Positions 5,394 to 5,637 of a stretch of DNA of 5,637 nucleotides are shown piece by piece; within the stretch, counting starts at the first letter, position 1, and each line of letters starts with the position of its first letter. Below the pieces are notes generated by a model that worked only from the letters and a program-made list of their open reading frames with translations, had not been told where the DNA came from and did no database searches. Made by a program: the position numbers and the translations under genes. Source of the DNA: Candidatus Methanogasteraceae archaeon UBA261 (GTDB lineage: Archaea > Halobacteriota > Methanosarcinia > Methanosarcinales > Methanogasteraceae); contig DAWR01000052.1 of assembly GCA_002506015.1 (NCBI GenBank), positions 1,034 to 6,670 on the forward strand, given 5' to 3'.

Positions 5394-5637
5394 CTATATC
5401 CTGACACCAGTCTTCTTGAATTCTTTTTCGCTGAATAAAGTAGTATAATCAGAGATAGCAGTAGCGCGTGAGATCTCACGGGCAACATGCTCACATTCCT
5501 CTTTTGTGCGGGCATGAATCATTGTGTACAGGTTGTAGTCCCATTCCGGATATCTCAGGCGCTCGTAGCAGTGTGAGACCTCGTCAAACCCAGCCATCAC
5601 GGCTCCAACCTCCTCGGTGCGCTCATCAGGCACATTC
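5394..5637 (-). CDS. Siroheme decarboxylase subunit, AhbA/AhbB-type (Lrp/AsnC-related), C-terminal part
   Basis: About 80 C-terminal residues are visible; the gene's start lies beyond the right edge. The stretch VPDERTEEVGAVMAGF, then VSHCYERLRYPEWDYNLYTM, IHARTKEECEHVAREIS and the ending EFKKTGVRI follow the C-terminal AsnC-like domain of siroheme decarboxylases (AhbA/AhbB, also the NirDLGH group). These enzymes convert siroheme to 12,18-didecarboxysiroheme in the alternative haem or haem d1 route. The N-terminal helix-turn-helix-like half is not visible, so A- and B-type subunits cannot be told apart. Older annotation often calls such proteins AsnC-family regulators. The GTG at 5633 is an internal valine rather than the start, since the frame stays open to the edge and the family needs about 70 more residues. 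It is richer in GC than DUF3800 and is probably resident chromosome. Confidence 0.8.
   Translation of the reverse strand, partial: NVPDERTEEVGAVMAGFDEVSHCYERLRYPEWDYNLYTMIHARTKEECEHVAREISRATAISDYTTLFSEKEFKKTGVRI

Noticed and set aside
1..5637. CRISPR array
   Set aside because: The three repeats are long, diverged and kilobases apart; there are no short regular repeats with spacers.

Overview
The window most likely comes from an archaeal chromosome, perhaps a methanogen-type euryarchaeon. This rests on three things. Candidate promoters read as an A-rich BRE followed by a TATA box (before 4939 on the minus strand, and at 4057-4070 on the plus strand). Ribosome sites are of the GGAGG/GGGTGA type. 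The right edge carries the C-terminal part of a siroheme-decarboxylase/AsnC-type protein, a family shared by archaea and sulfate reducers. The taxon is inference. All substantial genes lie on the minus strand.

Layout, read with the genes (right to left). (1) At 5394-5637 is the 3' part of an AhbA/AhbB-type siroheme decarboxylase subunit, cut by the window end. (2) At 5168-5393 is a gene-free spacer. (3) At 5052-5167 is an imperfect-palindrome repeat (copy 3). (4) At 4310-4939 is an AT-rich DUF3800 gene with its own archaeal-looking promoter. (5) At 3978-4309 is a gap holding a plus-strand promoter candidate and a 16-codon plus-strand reading frame with an excellent ribosome site that looks like the broken 5' end of a rubredoxin gene. 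(6) At 3819-3977 is repeat copy 2. (7) At 1586-3750 is a nuclease-methyltransferase fusion gene, broken by a frameshift near 3430. (8) At 89-1582 is its DNA-specificity subunit. (9) At 1-84 is the right part of repeat copy 1.

Genes 7 and 8 form a compact two-gene restriction-modification operon of the BcgI-like (type IIB/IIG) design. One polypeptide carries a PD-(D/E)xK nuclease domain and an N6-adenine methyltransferase, and a separate HsdS-like subunit reads the DNA. No helicase-type HsdR is present. The frameshift separates the upstream acidic residue of the nuclease site from its ExK motif, so the reading frame as given cannot make a complete fusion protein.

The least ordinary feature is the repeat. 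Three diverged copies in the same orientation sit at the boundaries of the gene modules: copy 1 - restriction-modification operon - copy 2 - rubredoxin scrap and DUF3800 - copy 3 - siroheme decarboxylase. Copy 1 ends 4 bp from the hsdS stop codon. Copies 2 and 3 fold into long nested hairpins whose apical stems differ in sequence but keep their pairing. Together with the mosaic base composition and the broken genes, this suggests an accessory region where modules have been exchanged at a repeated structured element.
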